Below, piece after piece: positions 12,439 through 21,609 of a stretch of 64,000 nt of DNA. Below the pieces are notes generated by a model that was not told where the DNA came from, searched no databases, and worked only from the letters and a program-made list of their open reading frames with translations. Source of the DNA: Plasmodiophora brassicae (taxonomy: Eukaryota > Endomyxa > Phytomyxea > Plasmodiophorida > Plasmodiophoridae). The stretch is taken from positions 186,001 to 250,000 of the forward strand of contig JASFAU010000008.1 of assembly GCA_039704465.1 (NCBI GenBank), given 5' to 3'. How positions within the stretch are numbered: position 1 is the first letter of the stretch; each line of letters begins with the position of its first letter. The position numbers and the translations under genes are program-made.

Positions 12439-13317
12439 ATGGCCGCCGATATTGTCGATCGGGAGTTCGCTGGTGAGTTGCAGCGGTTCTCGAAGGAGGA
12501 CTGCTGCGACGTGTGCAGGGAGGTCGATGGCGAGCTCGTCTACTGCTCGTCGTGTGAAGGTAGAGGCAGCCGGCAATGCCTGCGCGTTGCACCATAGCTG
12601 ATGGGCGTGCAGTGGCCGTGCATTCGCATTGCTATGGGGCGCCGCTATCCGTTGCCATTCCAGAAGGGGACTGGATCTGTCTGTTGTGCTGGACCGCCGT
12701 AACGTCGGCCTGCTGATCGGTGTTCAGGTGACGGGTGCACGTGGGGCCAGACGGTCTGTGCGTTATGCCCCCGAATGGGTGGCGCGATGAAGCGGACCAC
12801 CGATGTACGGCGCGCCACAGCGGTATGAATCGATGCGCATGATCTGACGGGGCTGGTCGCAGTGGCGCTGGGCCCATATCGGTTGCGCTATCTGGGTTCC
12901 CGAAGTGTATTTCCGGTTCGCCGATCGATGTACGTACGCGTGCCTGACGCTCACATCTCTGCATGGGTAAATGCGCTGACTGACGCTCATCAGGCGACGC
13001 TCTGGACCTCATGCAAATCCCGGCGAATCGGTACACGATGGAGTGCTTCGTCTGCAAGACGAAACGCGGCGCTGCTTTCAAGTGTTCCGATCCCGTATCG
13101 TGCCCCGCTCATTCGCGCCGTGTACGTCGTCGTCGTGCCTCTAACAACTATTGTGTGGCAGAGCTGCTCACAAACGTTTCATGTGCCCTGCGCCATGGTA
13201 CGTGGCGTCACGTTCGAGTACAAGGAGGTCAGCGGCGCACCTGACCTTGTGTATGCCTATTGCTGCAAGAAGAAGGGGACGTCGGCGAGGTCGTCGTCAT
13301 CTTCGAAGTTTAAATGA
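12439..13317 (+). CDS. PHD finger plus extended PHD (ePHD) protein, JADE/BRPF/AF10-like module
   Basis: Histone-reading double zinc module. Exon 1 starts MAADIVDREFAGELQ and holds the first PHD half (CCDVCREVDGELVYCSSC); the second half AVAVHSHCYGAPLSV then IPEGDWICLLC is in a different frame after 12600, so an intron lies between. The ePHD follows: CALCPRMGGAMKRTTD (about 12760), after an intron WAHIGCAIWVPEVYF (about 12870), then CFVCKTKRGAAFKC (about 13040), and after another intron TFHVPCAMVRGV and a C-terminal Ser/Lys tail ending at TGA 13317. All zinc ligand clusters of the PHD-knuckle-ePHD cassette are visible. The protein is short, about 250 residues, without the acetyltransferase-scaffold regions of BRPF or the OM-LZ of AF10. 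ATG at 12439 lies just before the first finger. Confidence 0.82.
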
Positions 13318-13652
13318 AGTGTCGCGCAATGCTGCTCGCTCCTTGGTCATAGCGTTTCGGTGGCCTCTGTCGGTTCTACCAATTGCCGACAAACCACGTA
13401 CAACGGCCGATATCGCGAGGCAGGCGTAGACGCGCAGATCATTGCAACCTATGAAGGTCGAATCGGGAATCCATGAAAGCGGAGACAGCACGCCATGTAT
13501 GCAGGCCCACTAGCAATTGTAGCCATCGCCAGGCAGGCAGCCGTCATGCGAGCAATTTCCCGTCAGGCGCCGCCTACAAACACGATAGATACACATTGCT
13601 ACAGACAAGAGCGAACACCGTCTTCGTTAATATAGTTCTGCACGACGAATCA
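13318..13652. other. Convergent intergenic spacer
   Basis: 335 bases between the ends of the PHD gene (plus) and the deacetylase-like gene (minus). No gene, repeat or RNA signal seen; it presumably holds both polyadenylation regions. Confidence 0.5.
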
Positions 13653-15023
13653 CTACAACCCGTCCAGGTCGAGATCATCGACGCCGTCCCCAGCGAGGAT
13701 CTCCGCCTTTCTGCGTCCGATCCTCAGGCCACGCCACAAGCCGAACGCAGCGAGGAAGGCCAGCACGACGAACAGCAGGACGAGCCAGACCGTCAGCGGG
13801 ACGCCATAGCGGGCCGGCGGGGGCACCGGTTCCGGTTCCTCGATCAGGCACTGGTACTCGCCGACATCGACGTAGAACACTTTCTCGATGGTGCACCGGC
13901 GGAACGAGTCGATGCAGAACCCGGGTTCGGCCGGGTTGTGCGCGTTCTCACATTCGCAGGTGCAGGCCGCGTAATCGTAGGTGCCCCGGGCACAGCCGCC
14001 GTTCGGCGGGAAGCAGTCCGACGTCGTGCTCGAGCGCCCGCCGCACTCGAACAGTTCGTGCACGTGCCGCTTGTCCTTGGGCGTCGTCATGAACGACACC
14101 AGCTGGGCGTTCGTCACGACCCAGACGTCGTCGAACTCGAGGATATGCCCCAGGAACTTGCTGAGCGCCGCCATGTTGTCGTCGCTGTTCAGCAGCGCCG
14201 TCGACGATAACGGGATGGAGACGGGCGCCCTGTTCCCGTAGTACGACGCGCCAAAGTTGTACGATAGGACGGCGAGCCAGTCGTCGTTGCTGAAGACCTC
14301 CTCGCCGGGCGCCGATGCGGCCGTCACGTTCGGCGCCGGGCGATTGTGCCGATCGCGAAGCTCCCAGACGGGGATCTCGACGACGCCCGGGTGCCGCTCC
14401 CTGGCGTCGCACATCACGGCCGGGTCGTCGCAATCCTGGGCGATGCCGTTCGCCATGGAGTACGGCCAGAGGCGCCGGCTCGGGTCCGCGCTCACCTCCT
14501 TGATGCTGTGGTCGTACACGAACCCGTGGTCGGCCAGGATGGATCGCGTCCCGATCGCGTTGCTCCATTTCGGGGCCCGGTACCCGACGATCGCCGATAC
14601 GGGGATGCTGGCCGTCGACACCAGCCACGACTTGGCGTCGGCGATCTGTTTGTCGATGTGGCCGCCCTCGGCGGCGGCGGATACGGCGATCTCAAAGTAC
14701 CGGTTGAACGCGTTGCGAATCATGGACGGGTCGCTGCGCGCCGATCGCATGTACCAGGTGACAGGGATGTCGCACCCGTTCAGGTTCTGGTGCTTCGTGG
14801 TCAGGTCGACAATGCGGCGGAACATGTCCTCGGTGACGATCTCGTCCATGTACAGGACGACTAGCTGCGGTGTCTCGTTGACGTCAAGGCCGCCCGGCGG
14901 GTCGGCCGACGGGCACACACAGTCGGGGACGCGGCACGTCTCTGGGCACGAATACTCGGCGGCGCTGGCCAGCAACAACAGGCACGCCAGGGCGATTACA
15001 GCGCTGACGTTGACGATCTTCAT
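13653..15023 (-). CDS. Chitin-deacetylase-like (CE4) membrane-anchored protein, metal site degenerate
   Basis: Single-exon 456-residue protein. Signal peptide (VIALACLLLLASA), a short Cys-rich linker, then a NodB/CE4-like domain most like animal chitin deacetylases (QLVVLYMDEIV, NLNGCDIPVTWYM, YRAPKWSNA, GFVYDHSIKE), an EGF-like Cys cluster (about residues 365-400) and a C-terminal transmembrane helix (WLVLLFVVLAFLAAFGLW) with a short acidic cytoplasmic tail. In active CE4 enzymes the TFDD motif and an H-x-x-x-H motif bind the metal. Here the positions read LYMDE and FEIAVSAAAE, so the two histidines are absent. It may therefore bind chitin-like glycan without deacetylating it. ATG at 15023 gives the signal peptide; the open frame extends upstream without a better start. 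Confidence 0.82.
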   Translation of the reverse strand: MKIVNVSAVIALACLLLLASAAEYSCPETCRVPDCVCPSADPPGGLDVNETPQLVVLYMDEIVTEDMFRRIVDLTTKHQNLNGCDIPVTWYMRSARSDPSMIRNAFNRYFEIAVSAAAEGGHIDKQIADAKSWLVSTASIPVSAIVGYRAPKWSNAIGTRSILADHGFVYDHSIKEVSADPSRRLWPYSMANGIAQDCDDPAVMCDARERHPGVVEIPVWELRDRHNRPAPNVTAASAPGEEVFSNDDWLAVLSYNFGASYYGNRAPVSIPLSSTALLNSDDNMAALSKFLGHILEFDDVWVVTNAQLVSFMTTPKDKRHVHELFECGGRSSTTSDCFPPNGGCARGTYDYAACTCECENAHNPAEPGFCIDSFRRCTIEKVFYVDVGEYQCLIEEPEPVPPPARYGVPLTVWLVLLFVVLAFLAAFGLWRGLRIGRRKAEILAGDGVDDLDLDGL

Positions 15024-15394
15024 GCCACGTTCTTGGTCGGCATTGTCCGCAACGTTACTCAATGGCCCAGATACTGCTTTCGGTAAGCTCCCCGACCCCG
15101 GACCGTCGTCAGTTGAGTCACGGGCGTGACTCCTAAAATCGGGCGCGCTGTATGCCACACACACACGCGCGCGCACAGAGACCCACACAACGATGAGATG
15201 GCCGGACCCGTGATCATGATGATTGGGTAGACACAACCCAAGGAACAACCTGGGTGGCTACGGCGAACCTGGTAAGAGCAATCGTAAAGCCCGCAACGGG
15301 GAACCAGGGGGAGGCCCGCTGATGACGGAGCGATCGGCAACGGAGTCCGTGGCACGGCGGCAGTTAACGGTGGGAGGCGTGGCGCCCCGAGGCC
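15024..15394. promoter_or_regulatory. Divergent promoter region with CA/CG dinucleotide run
   Basis: 371 bases between the divergent deacetylase-like and LSM8 genes. A CA/CG alternating tract at about 15155-15190 is the only structure noticed. Presumed bidirectional promoter by position. Confidence 0.45.
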
Positions 15395-15741
15395 ATGAGC
15401 GAACTCGAGGCGTGGCTGGAGTCGGTGGTCAGCGTCATCACGAACGACGGGCGGAACATCGTCGGCAGGTTGAAGGGGTTCGACCAGTGCATTAATATCG
15501 TGCTCGAGGAGTGCCATGAGCGGGTCTACTCGACGACGGCCGGCGTCGAACAGGTTGTCCTTGGCCTGTACGTCATCCGCGGCGACAACATGTAAGGCGA
15601 CGAAACGATAGCGCCGCGAACGTGAATCGCTCACGACCCTTCCTCTGTAGATCGATTGTCGGAGAAGTCGAGCTCGACGTTGATGCGAAGCTAGACTTGT
15701 CCACGATCCGGGCACCTCCACTAAAACCGATTGTCCACTAA
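15395..15741 (+). CDS. LSM8: U6 snRNA-associated Sm-like protein LSm8
   Basis: Two exons, 15395-15591 and 15651-15741, joined across a 59-base intron (GTAAGG donor, AG at 15650), give exactly 95 residues, the usual LSm8 length. Sm1 motif includes VITNDGRNIVGRLKGFDQ with LSm8-type NIVLEECHERVY; Sm2 is VVLGLYVIRGDN. After splicing the end reads LDLSTIRAPPLKPIVH, matching the conserved LSm8 tail. LSm8 defines the nuclear LSm2-8 ring that caps the U6 snRNA 3' end, so the gene belongs to the same splicing machinery as the U2 genes and CDC5L elsewhere in the window. Confidence 0.95.
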
Positions 15742-15839
15742 AGTAAATTGTCTTTGAATACGGCAACGTTCTAGACCGTTCTGCACCGAACGCTGACGTT
15801 CGTCAGAAATGGCGCGACCCCGCGCGTGCACGTCCTGAC

Positions 15840-17113
15840 ATGGTGTCGCCGTGCCATCCGCCGCGCCCGTTCCTGTCGGCGGCCACGGGCGGGTTCGCCC
15901 TGCCGACCGTGTCCCAGCGCATGCCCCGGATCGTCGCCGACTGCATCGCCGACTGTCCCGCGCTTCGTGCGCCCCTGTCCGCCCTCATCGACGACCTCGC
16001 CGACGCGACTCGGCCACTACGCCCGATCGCGGACGACGCCGACGGTGACGCCGTCCAGTGGAACGCCGCGCTGAACGATTTCTTCCCGGGCGCCACTTTC
16101 CACACGGCATCGTGGCTCTTCGTCGAGTGCTACATGTACCGGAGAATTCGCGAGGCGCAGCTGCATGCGGGACATCCCGACCCGTTCCGCGCCCGGAAGC
16201 AGAACGTGGTCGTCGAGCACCGGGAGCGCGTCGCGCGTATTCTGGCCGACCGCGACGACCCGCATGACGACGACCTCAGGCAGCTGCTGACGGCGTCGCT
16301 GTGGGGCAATGCTGTCGACTTGAGCCTGGCGGCCGGCATGGCCGCCGATGACCGGCACGCGCTCCTGCATGGCCCCAACGGCGGCATTGTCGTCGACGAC
16401 CGCGACAGCGTCTGCGATTACATCCGGGGCCGTATGGCGCGAGGCGCCGTCGTGGACATCGTTCTGGACAATAGCGGTACGTCCGGGTTGCGTTCTCCTC
16501 GGGCGATCCTTCGTGACCTTACCGTCCTCCTGTCCCAGGGTTGGAGTTGCTGTGCGATTTGCGTCTGGCCGACTACCTGATTCGTAACGCCCATGCGGGA
16601 CGAGTCGTTCTGCATTGCAAGACGATCCCGTGGTTCGTGTCTGACGCGACTGTAGAGGACGTCGACTGGTTGCTGGAGCAGGTTGCCGAGACGGCGCCCG
16701 GGAAGCGCTGGCGGTCGTACCTGAAATCGGGCGTGTGGACGCTCCAGACTCATCCGTTCTGGTGCACATGGTGGTCGCATCATCACATTCACGATGCCGC
16801 CCCTGACCTCTGGGAGCAACTCCGGGCGTCGTCGCTGGTCATATTCAAAGGCGACCTGAACTATCGCAAGTTAGTCTACGACTGCGCCTGGGACCCTGAC
16901 ACGCCGTTCAGCACGGCGATCGGCCCGCTGTGGGCCCTGTCAGGGCCGCCCATTGTCGCCCTTCGCACCAACAAGTCGGACCCCTGCGTTGGTTTGAAAG
17001 CCGGGCAGGCAACCGCCCTCGACGCTGACGAACCCGATTGGCGGTGCAGCGGCAAGCACGCCGTCGTGCACTTCTGGAGCCCCCGATGCCAGCCAACGTG
17101 CCCCGGTGAATAG
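15840..17113 (+). CDS. ARMT1: ARMT1/DUF89 damage-control phosphatase
   Basis: Two exons, 15840-16476 and 16539-17113 (62-base intron, GTACGT donor), give 403 residues. Diagnostic DUF89 motifs are present: the metal-binding DNSG-x-ELLCDL spans the splice junction, followed by VLHCKTIPWFVSDATVEDV and LVIFKGDLNYRKLVYD. Family members are metal-dependent phosphatases acting on damaged or excess phosphometabolites such as fructose-1-phosphate; human ARMT1 was first described as a carboxyl methyltransferase. Located 98 bases after LSM8 on the same strand; no functional link is evident. Confidence 0.9.
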
Positions 17114-17255
17114 ACCAAAGAGCAAGCGCACCGTCAACGACAACGTCTGCATCGCTTCGTGTATATTTTATGAAGACATATATCTGAAATGCTCGAACCC
17201 GTCAATGGGTTCCGGGTCACGGGTGGATCCGATGCATAAGCGAAAACGGGGCCGT

Positions 17256-19334
17256 TCATGTACTGGCGACAACGCCGTCTCGAAGCGGCCGGCTTCCAGG
17301 TTTGAACCCGCGCGTACCATCCGGGCCCTGCGCCATTCTTGTGATCTGGCGGACGCGGTTCGGGTTCGACATCGACGTTCTCGGCTGCATGGTCAGCTGC
17401 GTGTCCTGCTTGCCGTCGGGACCCTCGTCGCTGACGGGCGCCTCCTTCGTGCGCTCGATGAGACGCGCCACCCGCTGCCCACGCCGGATGTTCAACGTCA
17501 GATTGTTGATCAGGACCTCGTCGCCCACGTGCAGCGTCACGCCGTTGCTGACATCTTTGGCCAGCCACCCGACGGTTTCCTCGGTCGGGCCACCAACCAA
17601 CCGGATCGTCCCGCCGGTGCCATAGACGCCGTCGACAACGCCCTTCTTCGGCACCAACCTGACCAGCGACAGCCGGGACGCGTTCGCCGACGTTGGCGCC
17701 GCCAGGCTGAAGGCGAACTCGACTTCATCGCCAACGCGGACCGAGGTCGATTGCACGAGCAGGTCGTGAGGGCCGAACGCGAACGTGTCTGTCGACGCGG
17801 CTGACCCGGCCTTGGCAACACTCTCGGGCAGCAGTTGGATGGCGCCCATGACGACGTCGTTGGGCGTGCCCGACGAAGGCGACGCAGCGTTCGTGTCGCT
17901 GCGACCCCAGACCGGCTGCGACGATCGGCTGCCGGGTTCGGCAGTGACCACGCCACGAAGATCGGTCGTGTTGAACTTGACGGTGCTACGCGGGAGAATG
18001 ACCAGACGGGACGCGCTGACCTGGTCGTTGCCGACGAGAACGTTGAACTCGACTTCGTCGCCGATCGCCACCGTGTGCGTCTGGTCGATGACCTCGCTGA
18101 AGTGGAAGAAGAGCGGGTCCGGGCGCTTCTCGCACTTGATGAACCCGTACTGGTTCTTCAGGACATTGATGACACCGCGTTCACGTCCGAGGGGGGCCGG
18201 CGTCACCAGGACGACGCTGGTCGCCGACGGGCGCCTCGTGCGCCCGTTCGTCGATATCCGGAACTCGACCTCGTCGCCGGGCAGGATGTCGAACCTGGGG
18301 TCGGCCAGGTCCGTCCCGGTGAACGACAACGCGCGGGCAACGTTGCCGAGCGGCGATGACACGCGGGAGATCGGCGCCGACTGCGCCTTCTCGTCGTCGT
18401 CGTTGGCCAGGAAGTCGACAACGCCGACATCGGTCGAGATCGACCGCCGGGCCTTGACGGCAGCGGGCCCCTTGGCAACCATAACGCCCTGCGACACGAC
18501 GCCCCGCCGGGTCGTCTGCTCGACCTCGTTCGCTTTCAGCGTGCCTGGCTCGAGGACGACCAGTCGGGTGGCGTGCAGCTGGCCCTTCTTGTTCGTGCCG
18601 ACGTTGAACTCGACTTCGGCGCCGGGGTGGACGCCGACGGACGGGTTGACGAGCTCGGAGAAGTGGAAGAACATCTGCTTGTGGTCCCGATCGAAACAGC
18701 GGATGAACCCGTACGAGTCCTTGACGCTGATGACGACGCCCGTTTCCCTCGGGACGCCGCCGGCCACGACGCCGTTCCCGCCGCCTCCGGGCTGGACGCA
18801 GCGGATGCTGGTGGCCCCCTGCCGCCCGCTGCGCTTCTCGGTGAACAGTTTGAAGTCGACGACGTCGCCGACGGCGAGCTGCGACGACGCCGAGTACTGG
18901 CCGTCGTCGACGTCGCGTCCGCTGAACTCCAGGAGCACGTACTCGTCGTTGGACGGGTTGTGCACGCCGGGAACGTCGACGGCGCGCGCCTTGACGCGCC
19001 CGCCGAATGGTTCCGTGGTGGGCGTGGCCCCGGCCGGCAGTTGAAGTTCGCGTTCGATGACGCCCCGGGAGACGGTGTCGGCGACCTCCTCGAAGACGAC
19101 GGTGCCGGGCGGCAGGATGAGGACCTGGACGGCGGACAGGCGGCCGCTCTCCGGATCCGAGCGAATGGCGAACGACACCTCGTCGCCGCGGTCGATCTCA
19201 TGGTCCGGCGAGGCGTTGACGAGCGACGAGAAATGGAAGAACAGCTTGTCCTCGCGTTCCGCGCATCGGATGAAGCCGTACGCGTCCTTGACGGCGACGA
19301 CGACGCCGGTCTCGCGGACGGCGCTACTGGCCAT
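17256..19334 (-). CDS. CSDE1: Multi-cold-shock-domain RNA-binding protein, UNR/CSDE1-like
   Basis: Intronless frame of 692 residues from MASSAVRET. Canonical cold-shock domains have the paired RNP motifs YGFIRC...LFFHFS (first), YGFIRCFDRDHKQMFFHFSE (second) and YGFIKCEKRPDPLFFHFSE (third), alternating with non-canonical CSD-like repeats lacking the aromatic motif (beginning SRGVIEREL, RRGVVSQGV, LRGVVTAEPG). Alternation of canonical and degenerate CSDs is the hallmark of UNR/CSDE1, which controls mRNA stability and cap-independent translation in the cytoplasm. An in-frame Met three codons upstream (19343) is equally possible. The antisense strand carries long open frames that are composition shadows. 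Confidence 0.88.
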   Translation of the reverse strand: MASSAVRETGVVVAVKDAYGFIRCAEREDKLFFHFSSLVNASPDHEIDRGDEVSFAIRSDPESGRLSAVQVLILPPGTVVFEEVADTVSRGVIERELQLPAGATPTTEPFGGRVKARAVDVPGVHNPSNDEYVLLEFSGRDVDDGQYSASSQLAVGDVVDFKLFTEKRSGRQGATSIRCVQPGGGGNGVVAGGVPRETGVVISVKDSYGFIRCFDRDHKQMFFHFSELVNPSVGVHPGAEVEFNVGTNKKGQLHATRLVVLEPGTLKANEVEQTTRRGVVSQGVMVAKGPAAVKARRSISTDVGVVDFLANDDDEKAQSAPISRVSSPLGNVARALSFTGTDLADPRFDILPGDEVEFRISTNGRTRRPSATSVVLVTPAPLGRERGVINVLKNQYGFIKCEKRPDPLFFHFSEVIDQTHTVAIGDEVEFNVLVGNDQVSASRLVILPRSTVKFNTTDLRGVVTAEPGSRSSQPVWGRSDTNAASPSSGTPNDVVMGAIQLLPESVAKAGSAASTDTFAFGPHDLLVQSTSVRVGDEVEFAFSLAAPTSANASRLSLVRLVPKKGVVDGVYGTGGTIRLVGGPTEETVGWLAKDVSNGVTLHVGDEVLINNLTLNIRRGQRVARLIERTKEAPVSDEGPDGKQDTQLTMQPRTSMSNPNRVRQITRMAQGPDGTRGFKPGSRPLRDGVVAST

Positions 19335-19755
19335 GTGTTGCATGCGTCTGCGAAGTTGTGGGGTTATCGTGTGGGCGTGCGGGAGGACCGGGAGAGGCGC
19401 ACGGATCGACGATCCGGACGTCGACGGCAGACGGGCGCCAACGACGACGCGGCGGCGGAGATGAAGTGACTGACGCACCGAATTTTATCCGCGGGCCACG
19501 GGCAACGCAGCCGCACGCCGCCGGCAGCTGCTGCACTCGGCCACCCACCCAAACCGCAAGTGCAGGGGCAACCGCCCTACGTAGGCGTTGCTGTCTTTAG
19601 GTGCACGGTGCTGTGTTCGGAAATCCGGTAGGACCATAGCGGACGCCCTCGTATGCGGGCGCACGTTCGTCGTCGGCCGGTGCATGTCAACCCTGGGGGC
19701 ATCAGCCACAGGTGCCGCAGTCGCCAAATGGTGCAGGGCGGGGACGGGTCCGGGG
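19335..19755. other. Intergenic, presumed CSDE1-like promoter
   Basis: 421 bases between the start of the UNR-like gene and the duplicated U2 block. No convincing ORF or repeat. Confidence 0.4.
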
Positions 19756-20025
19756 CCCATAGGAGGCGCCGTGCGGACAGGCGGTATATAGGGCCTGCCG
19801 GCGCACGACAGGCGGCAACCTTCTCGGCCTTTTGGCTAAGATCAAGTGTAGTATCTGTTCTAAGACTCGTGACAAAGTCTTCCGGTCTACAAGACCGTCT
19901 TGTCATGATTATTTTTACAGCCGGGGCGCTGGGCTCTGGCTTGCTATCCCAGCGCTCGTACGTGACCTCTGTATTGCAGTACAGCAGAGTGTCGCGGGCA
20001 CCCCCCTCCAATAATTCAAATCGAA
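19756..20025 (+). repeat. 270-bp duplicated U2 locus, copy 1
   Basis: This block, including about 60 bases upstream of U2, the RNA and about 20 bases downstream, recurs at 35857-36126 with about six substitutions. A TATA-like GGTATATAGGG at 19782-19793 sits about 30 bases before the RNA start in both copies. Similarity stops abruptly at both edges, so the unit of duplication is the snRNA transcription unit itself. Confidence 0.93.
19817..20005 (+). ncRNA. U2: U2 spliceosomal snRNA, copy 1
   Basis: The 5' half matches the universally conserved U2 segment almost base for base: TTCTCGGCCTTTTGGCTAAG, then the branch-site-pairing GTGTAGTATCTGTTCT. A stem-loop II region (GTCTTCCGGTCTACAAGACCG), an Sm-like ATTATTTTTACAG site near 19907, a 10-pair GC-rich stem (GGGCGCTGGG with CCCAGCGCTC) and the final hairpin CTCTGTATTGCAGTACAGCAGAG follow. 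U2 pairs with intron branch points. Start is set at AACC by alignment with other U2 RNAs; the 3' end is approximate. Confidence 0.95.
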
Positions 20026-20037
20026 ATGATCAGACTG

Positions 20038-20925
20038 TGCGGTTAACGATTGTGGCGCGAACGTCTTGGGCCACCCTAGCTCAAGTGAACAGCTTTCAGC
20101 GTTCCCATGTTGCTCGACACGAGTCGTTCGCTGCTGTCACAGCCCGCTCTGTTGTCAGGATTAGTGATGCGGGTATTTAAAATACATTTTAAAATACCTC
20201 CCGAATTCTGGGTCATTTTTTATATTTTAAATTTCCCAGCATGCAGAGCAGGCCCTAGGTGCCAGGCGACCATCACAGGGCATCTCGGGGTCGTAGACTC
20301 GTGGTACGTGGGTCCATAGTCCGTTCCAAGTTCGCGAGGCATGCAGTTTGCGTGCTTACGCTTGTAAGTGCCGAGTGTCGACCGACGCCGGAGCCCGGAG
20401 ACGACGTAGTCCCGACGCCGATGGGTCGTACGTAAGCGCGGGTGCCCCCGAGATAGCATTCATGAGCAGTTCAAACGGATTCCGAAACCTGTCGGTTGCG
20501 CTTTGGATCAAGCAGAGTGCAATCAGTGATCCGACCGTGTCCCATACTCCAAGCAAACTATGGATCGTCATGCGAGTACAGGACTGACGAGCGCACCTTA
20601 CCCATCGAACATTCTTGGTCAGTACCCGGGCAACTTCGACTTCGAGGAAGTTGTCAAATTAGAGAGAACGGTTAACCGGCCGCAACGAACGTGCCTGGAG
20701 TATACGTGCTGCTATCGGTGTCGCTATGTGCCGCTGTGTTGTGGTAATGGTATTTCTGAATAAAAAATATTCGAGTATATTTTAAAATGCATTTTAAAAT
20801 ATTTTAAATATTCGAAATTCCCAAAATATTTTAAAATACAACACTAGTCAGGATACCCTCTGAAATGATGCTGCATACGAAGCAGGAGGTTATTGCAGAA
20901 CCTCTCACTCAGACAACCCCTTTAC
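20038..20925 (+). pseudogene. Broken 5' fragment of the seven-helix protein family, split by a hAT-type element
   Basis: 20038-20161 and 20855-20925 are closely similar to the signal-peptide and ectodomain coding region of paralogue C (21650-21870). The first half has an internal deletion around the signal peptide cleavage region relative to C. The gene is interrupted at GTCAGGAT by the 685-bp element at 20162-20846, and similarity fades after about 20925. No open frame survives. Confidence 0.85.
20162..20846. mobile_element. Non-autonomous hAT-type DNA transposon (685 bp) with 8-bp target duplication
   Basis: Left end TAGTGATGCGGGTATTT and right end inverse TAGTGTTGTATTTT form short imperfect terminal inverted repeats of hAT style (TAGTG...CACTA). 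The 8-bp GTCAGGAT flanks it exactly at 20154-20161 and 20847-20854, and the single uninterrupted GTCAGGAT is found at the corresponding position of paralogue C (about 21780). Sub-terminal regions are rich in the repeated motif ATTTTAAAATA. No transposase frame is present, so it must rely on an element elsewhere; a decayed hAT transposase lies at 36.6-37.5 kb. Confidence 0.9.
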
Positions 20926-21109
20926 CGACTGTGGCCACAGCAGTTGAAGCGAGTCACTCGAGAAAGGACGCGTAACACGTATTGCTTTCGGTTCAGATCT
21001 ATTATGTTTCTTCCAACTGACCTGTGATCACAGTACAGTGCACCTAAGTGGCAAGTTCATCGTCCTAAATCTGTAAATTATGATTGCTTCCAAGGTCGAA
21101 ACTTGCAGC

Positions 21110-21490
21110 CATGGTTAACCATGTTCGCATCGTTTTCAACGACATGGGGATCCGCTTTGACGCCCAGACGAAGACGGATATGCCACATCGTTCGGCGGGA
21201 TCGTTTCATCGACCCCAGCTTTCACGCCAGCCAACCCGGACATCAGGCTGACCGGAGACATGTCACGGCACACTGAACAGGACCGTCAACTGGCTGCCCG
21301 GGGCAATCAACGCATCAACTATCGTGCTGCCATCGGACACCTCACGTGGCTCACACACGCATGCCCTGGTATTGCGTATGCAGCCAGTGAAGTGTCACTG
21401 CCAGTAACCCCGACGCCCGTCAACAGCGTCATACATGTACAACGCTGCTCGTTACCTCCTGCACTTCTCGCCCTGACCTTTTCGTATGTT
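21110..21490 (+). pseudogene. Ty1/Copia reverse-transcriptase/RNase H junction fragment
   Basis: The frame with NYRAAIGHLTWLTHACPGIAYAASE matches the conserved Copia segment between reverse transcriptase and RNase H. Flanking codons are broken by stops and frame changes, and no LTR is visible. An isolated decayed scrap just upstream of paralogue C. Confidence 0.7.
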
Positions 21491-21609
21491 AATGGCTACT
21501 CATGATGAGTTCGTCAACTGCAAAGCCCCCTGAGAGCGCTCGCACGTAATCTTGATATTCGCGAGTACGACGGCCGATCCAGAGTACATCGGCGACTAAG
21601 AATTCCAAT

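Noticed and set aside
13948..15129. Long frames on both strands over the deacetylase-like gene
   Set aside because: No signal peptide or domain; explained by composition opposite a well-supported gene.
10305..15190. GT and CA dinucleotide tracts as possible regulatory Z-DNA
   Set aside because: Ordinary microsatellites; nothing in position or conservation supports a function.
20348..20587. Short ORFs inside the hAT-type element as a possible transposase
   Set aside because: No hAT motif; the element is too short to encode a transposase.
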